Positions 5,308 through 6,729 of a DNA stretch of 6,729 nt are shown here, piece by piece. This DNA is from Chitinophagaceae bacterium (GTDB lineage Bacteria > Bacteroidota > Bacteroidia > Chitinophagales > Chitinophagaceae), in assembly GCA_003526435.1 (NCBI GenBank), contig DPWF01000043.1, forward strand, positions 14,555 through 21,283. The letters run 5' to 3'. Positions within the stretch are counted from its first letter, which is position 1; each line of letters starts with the position of its first letter. A program made the translations under genes and the position numbers. Under the pieces are notes generated by a model. The model had not been told where the DNA came from, searched no databases, and saw only the letters and a list, made by a program, of their open reading frames with translations.

Positions 5308-6729
5308 TAAAACTCAACAATCAATCCGAAGGTTGGTGTTACCTGTACTTCGGCGTTGGATAAAATTAATGGAATGGCATTACTTCCATTGGCGGCAATG
5401 GGTTGGCCATTGGTTGTTAGGAATGCTTTATTATCTGTAGTTCGTTGAAAAGTATATTGCGGCATTCCGCTTACAGTAGCGCCGTACCAGTTGCTGATAT
5501 CGATAAAGAGGTTGAGTGTTGTTTTTTTATAGTTCCATTTTTTATCGATACGAATATCACTTGCATGAAATGCAGGCAAGCGGTTGGCGTTGTATTTTGA
5601 ATAATCAAGTACACCTGTACCAAGACTCAGGTAATTGAGTTGTGAAGCTGCCAGATCAAAAGGCGTTAAAGGTGCAGCTCCCTGGTAACGGAATTTCAAA
5701 CCAAGCTCCCAGTTACGTGGTAATTTATAACCCATGGTTATGCTTAAAAGCTGACCATTATCCCAACCCGCCGGCAAATAATTTCCTGCGCTATTGGTAA
5801 ATTCAGATTTATACAATGTATAACTGAGTAAACCGAAGAAACGTCTGGTCAGTTTTTTCTGTATAAAGATTTCCATTCCATAAGCCCTGCCTTTCCCGTT
5901 TTGAATAATGGCTTCGTTGCCAATACTGCCAAATTCTGTTCCTTTATTAGCCAGGCTGATACCTTCTGTAACACTTACCGGATAGCTGCTGTATGATTTA
6001 TAAAAACCTTCTACCGTTAAACGGAAGCTGCCTGATGGCAGGTATTCAATACCGCCCGTATAATGTGTGCTTTGAATATAGTTACCTGCATTCTTAACAC
6101 CCGAACGCATAAATGCCAGTTGTGTGTAGGATGGAAGTTTGTAATAAGAACCTATACTGGCATTCAGGTTCCATTTGGGTGCCATCGCGTAACTTACAGA
6201 TACACGTGGCGATAATTGCTGCAGTGGATTTGATTCACTGTTTGATAAAGTATTGGCATCCATCCTGATACCTGCACTGAAAGCAACACGCTCTTTCAGT
6301 ATTTTTTTGCCTGCCTGCAAAAAAGCACCATACCGCATAAAATCAATATTGCTGTTGGCGTTGATACGTACCTCCGGTTGAATGATAGTACCATTCTGAT
6401 CACGCAACTCTTTCCGGTAGAGGTTTTCAAAACGATTAACAAAATCAACATACTGTACTACCGCTCCATAACTTATTTTCCATCCACCTGTATTACTGGT
6501 TACATCAAAACGCAATTTGTTTTCTGTTTCACGGCTGTAGGTAAATAATGTTTGTGTAGCAGGGCTGGGATTTTCATTGTCTTCAAATTTCTCTACCGAA
6601 TTATTCAACGTGTTCCTGCTCAGGGCAAGGTTCCAGAATCCTTTTGCTGTCAATTTTTTTAAACTTGCACCGAATGTGTAGTTCCATTGGTTGATACTAG
6701 GGTTGCTGTTGATGACATATAATTTTTCG
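5307..6729 (-). CDS. TonB-dependent outer-membrane receptor, C-terminal barrel (5' end outside window)
   Basis: The visible 473 codons are the C-terminal part of a TonB-dependent receptor, which normally has about 750-950 residues. The frame is open to the right edge, so the signal peptide, carboxypeptidase-like domain and plug lie outside. A TTG at 6653 is in frame but is not a real start, because coding sequence continues upstream (INQWNYTFGASLKKLT). Family features are the repeated amphipathic barrel strands, GKGRAYGMEIFIQKKL (about 5852-5899) followed by a GLLSYTLYKSEF strand, NWELGLKFRYQGAAPLTPFD, RLPAFHASDIRIDKKW, and the terminal FGLIVEF with C-terminal Phe as expected of a BAM-recognised barrel. 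Such receptors import siderophores, cobalamin, glycans or peptides using TonB energy; the substrate cannot be told. No SusD partner is in view. It is convergent with the plus-strand envelope gene and separated from it only by the hairpin. Confidence 0.92.
   Translation of the reverse strand, partial: EKLYVINSNPSINQWNYTFGASLKKLTAKGFWNLALSRNTLNNSVEKFEDNENPSPATQTLFTYSRETENKLRFDVTSNTGGWKISYGAVVQYVDFVNRFENLYRKELRDQNGTIIQPEVRINANSNIDFMRYGAFLQAGKKILKERVAFSAGIRMDANTLSNSESNPLQQLSPRVSVSYAMAPKWNLNASIGSYYKLPSYTQLAFMRSGVKNAGNYIQSTHYTGGIEYLPSGSFRLTVEGFYKSYSSYPVSVTEGISLANKGTEFGSIGNEAIIQNGKGRAYGMEIFIQKKLTRRFFGLLSYTLYKSEFTNSAGNYLPAGWDNGQLLSITMGYKLPRNWELGLKFRYQGAAPLTPFDLAASQLNYLSLGTGVLDYSKYNANRLPAFHASDIRIDKKWNYKKTTLNLFIDISNWYGATVSGMPQYTFQRTTDNKAFLTTNGQPIAANGSNAIPLILSNAEVQVTPTFGLIVEF

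Noticed and set aside
6651..6653. TTG as start of the TonB-dependent receptor
   Set aside because: Receptor-like coding sequence continues in frame to the window edge, so the gene is simply cut by the window.

Overview
The window looks like chromosomal DNA from a member of the Bacteroidota, most likely of the Chitinophaga/Cytophaga type. The signs are AT-rich DNA, no Shine-Dalgarno-like sequences before the starts, one promoter-like TTG...TANNTTTG pair, a compact NarL-type two-component system with a very short histidine kinase, and a TonB-dependent receptor of the Bacteroidota style. The genus assignment is inference, because no marker gene is present.

Layout. Positions 1-346 hold no complete gene, but the minus strand carries a stop-free frame of about 100 codons running off the left edge. 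Positions 347-2934 are one tightly packed minus-strand operon of four genes, transcribed right to left: an unrecognised 176-residue soluble protein, a seven-helix membrane protein, a one-helix HisKA_3 sensor kinase and a LuxR/NarL response regulator. All three junctions overlap (1, 34 and 8 nt), so the proteins are probably made in a coupled way. Positions 2935-3157 are a divergent intergenic region with a plausible Bacteroidota promoter for the plus-strand gene and two operator-like pseudo-palindromes. Positions 3158-5266 are one long plus-strand reading frame for an exported protein with a coiled coil and a beta-strand-rich C-terminal part, interrupted by a single in-frame TGA at 4295-4297. 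Positions 5266-5307 form a perfect 15-bp inverted repeat that fills the gap between two convergent genes. Positions 5307-6729 are the C-terminal barrel of a TonB-dependent receptor on the minus strand, cut by the right edge.

How the genes may work together. The kinase has one membrane helix and almost no extracytoplasmic part, so the adjacent seven-helix protein is the natural candidate for its input module. The overlap between them contains the heptamer T TTT TTA in exactly the phase that a -1 ribosomal frameshift would need to fuse the two proteins. The regulator may act on the divergent envelope-protein gene through the palindromes between the two units. This regulatory link is inference from arrangement only. 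The most unusual points are the possible frameshift fusion, the unknown lead protein of the operon, and the internal TGA in the envelope-protein gene.
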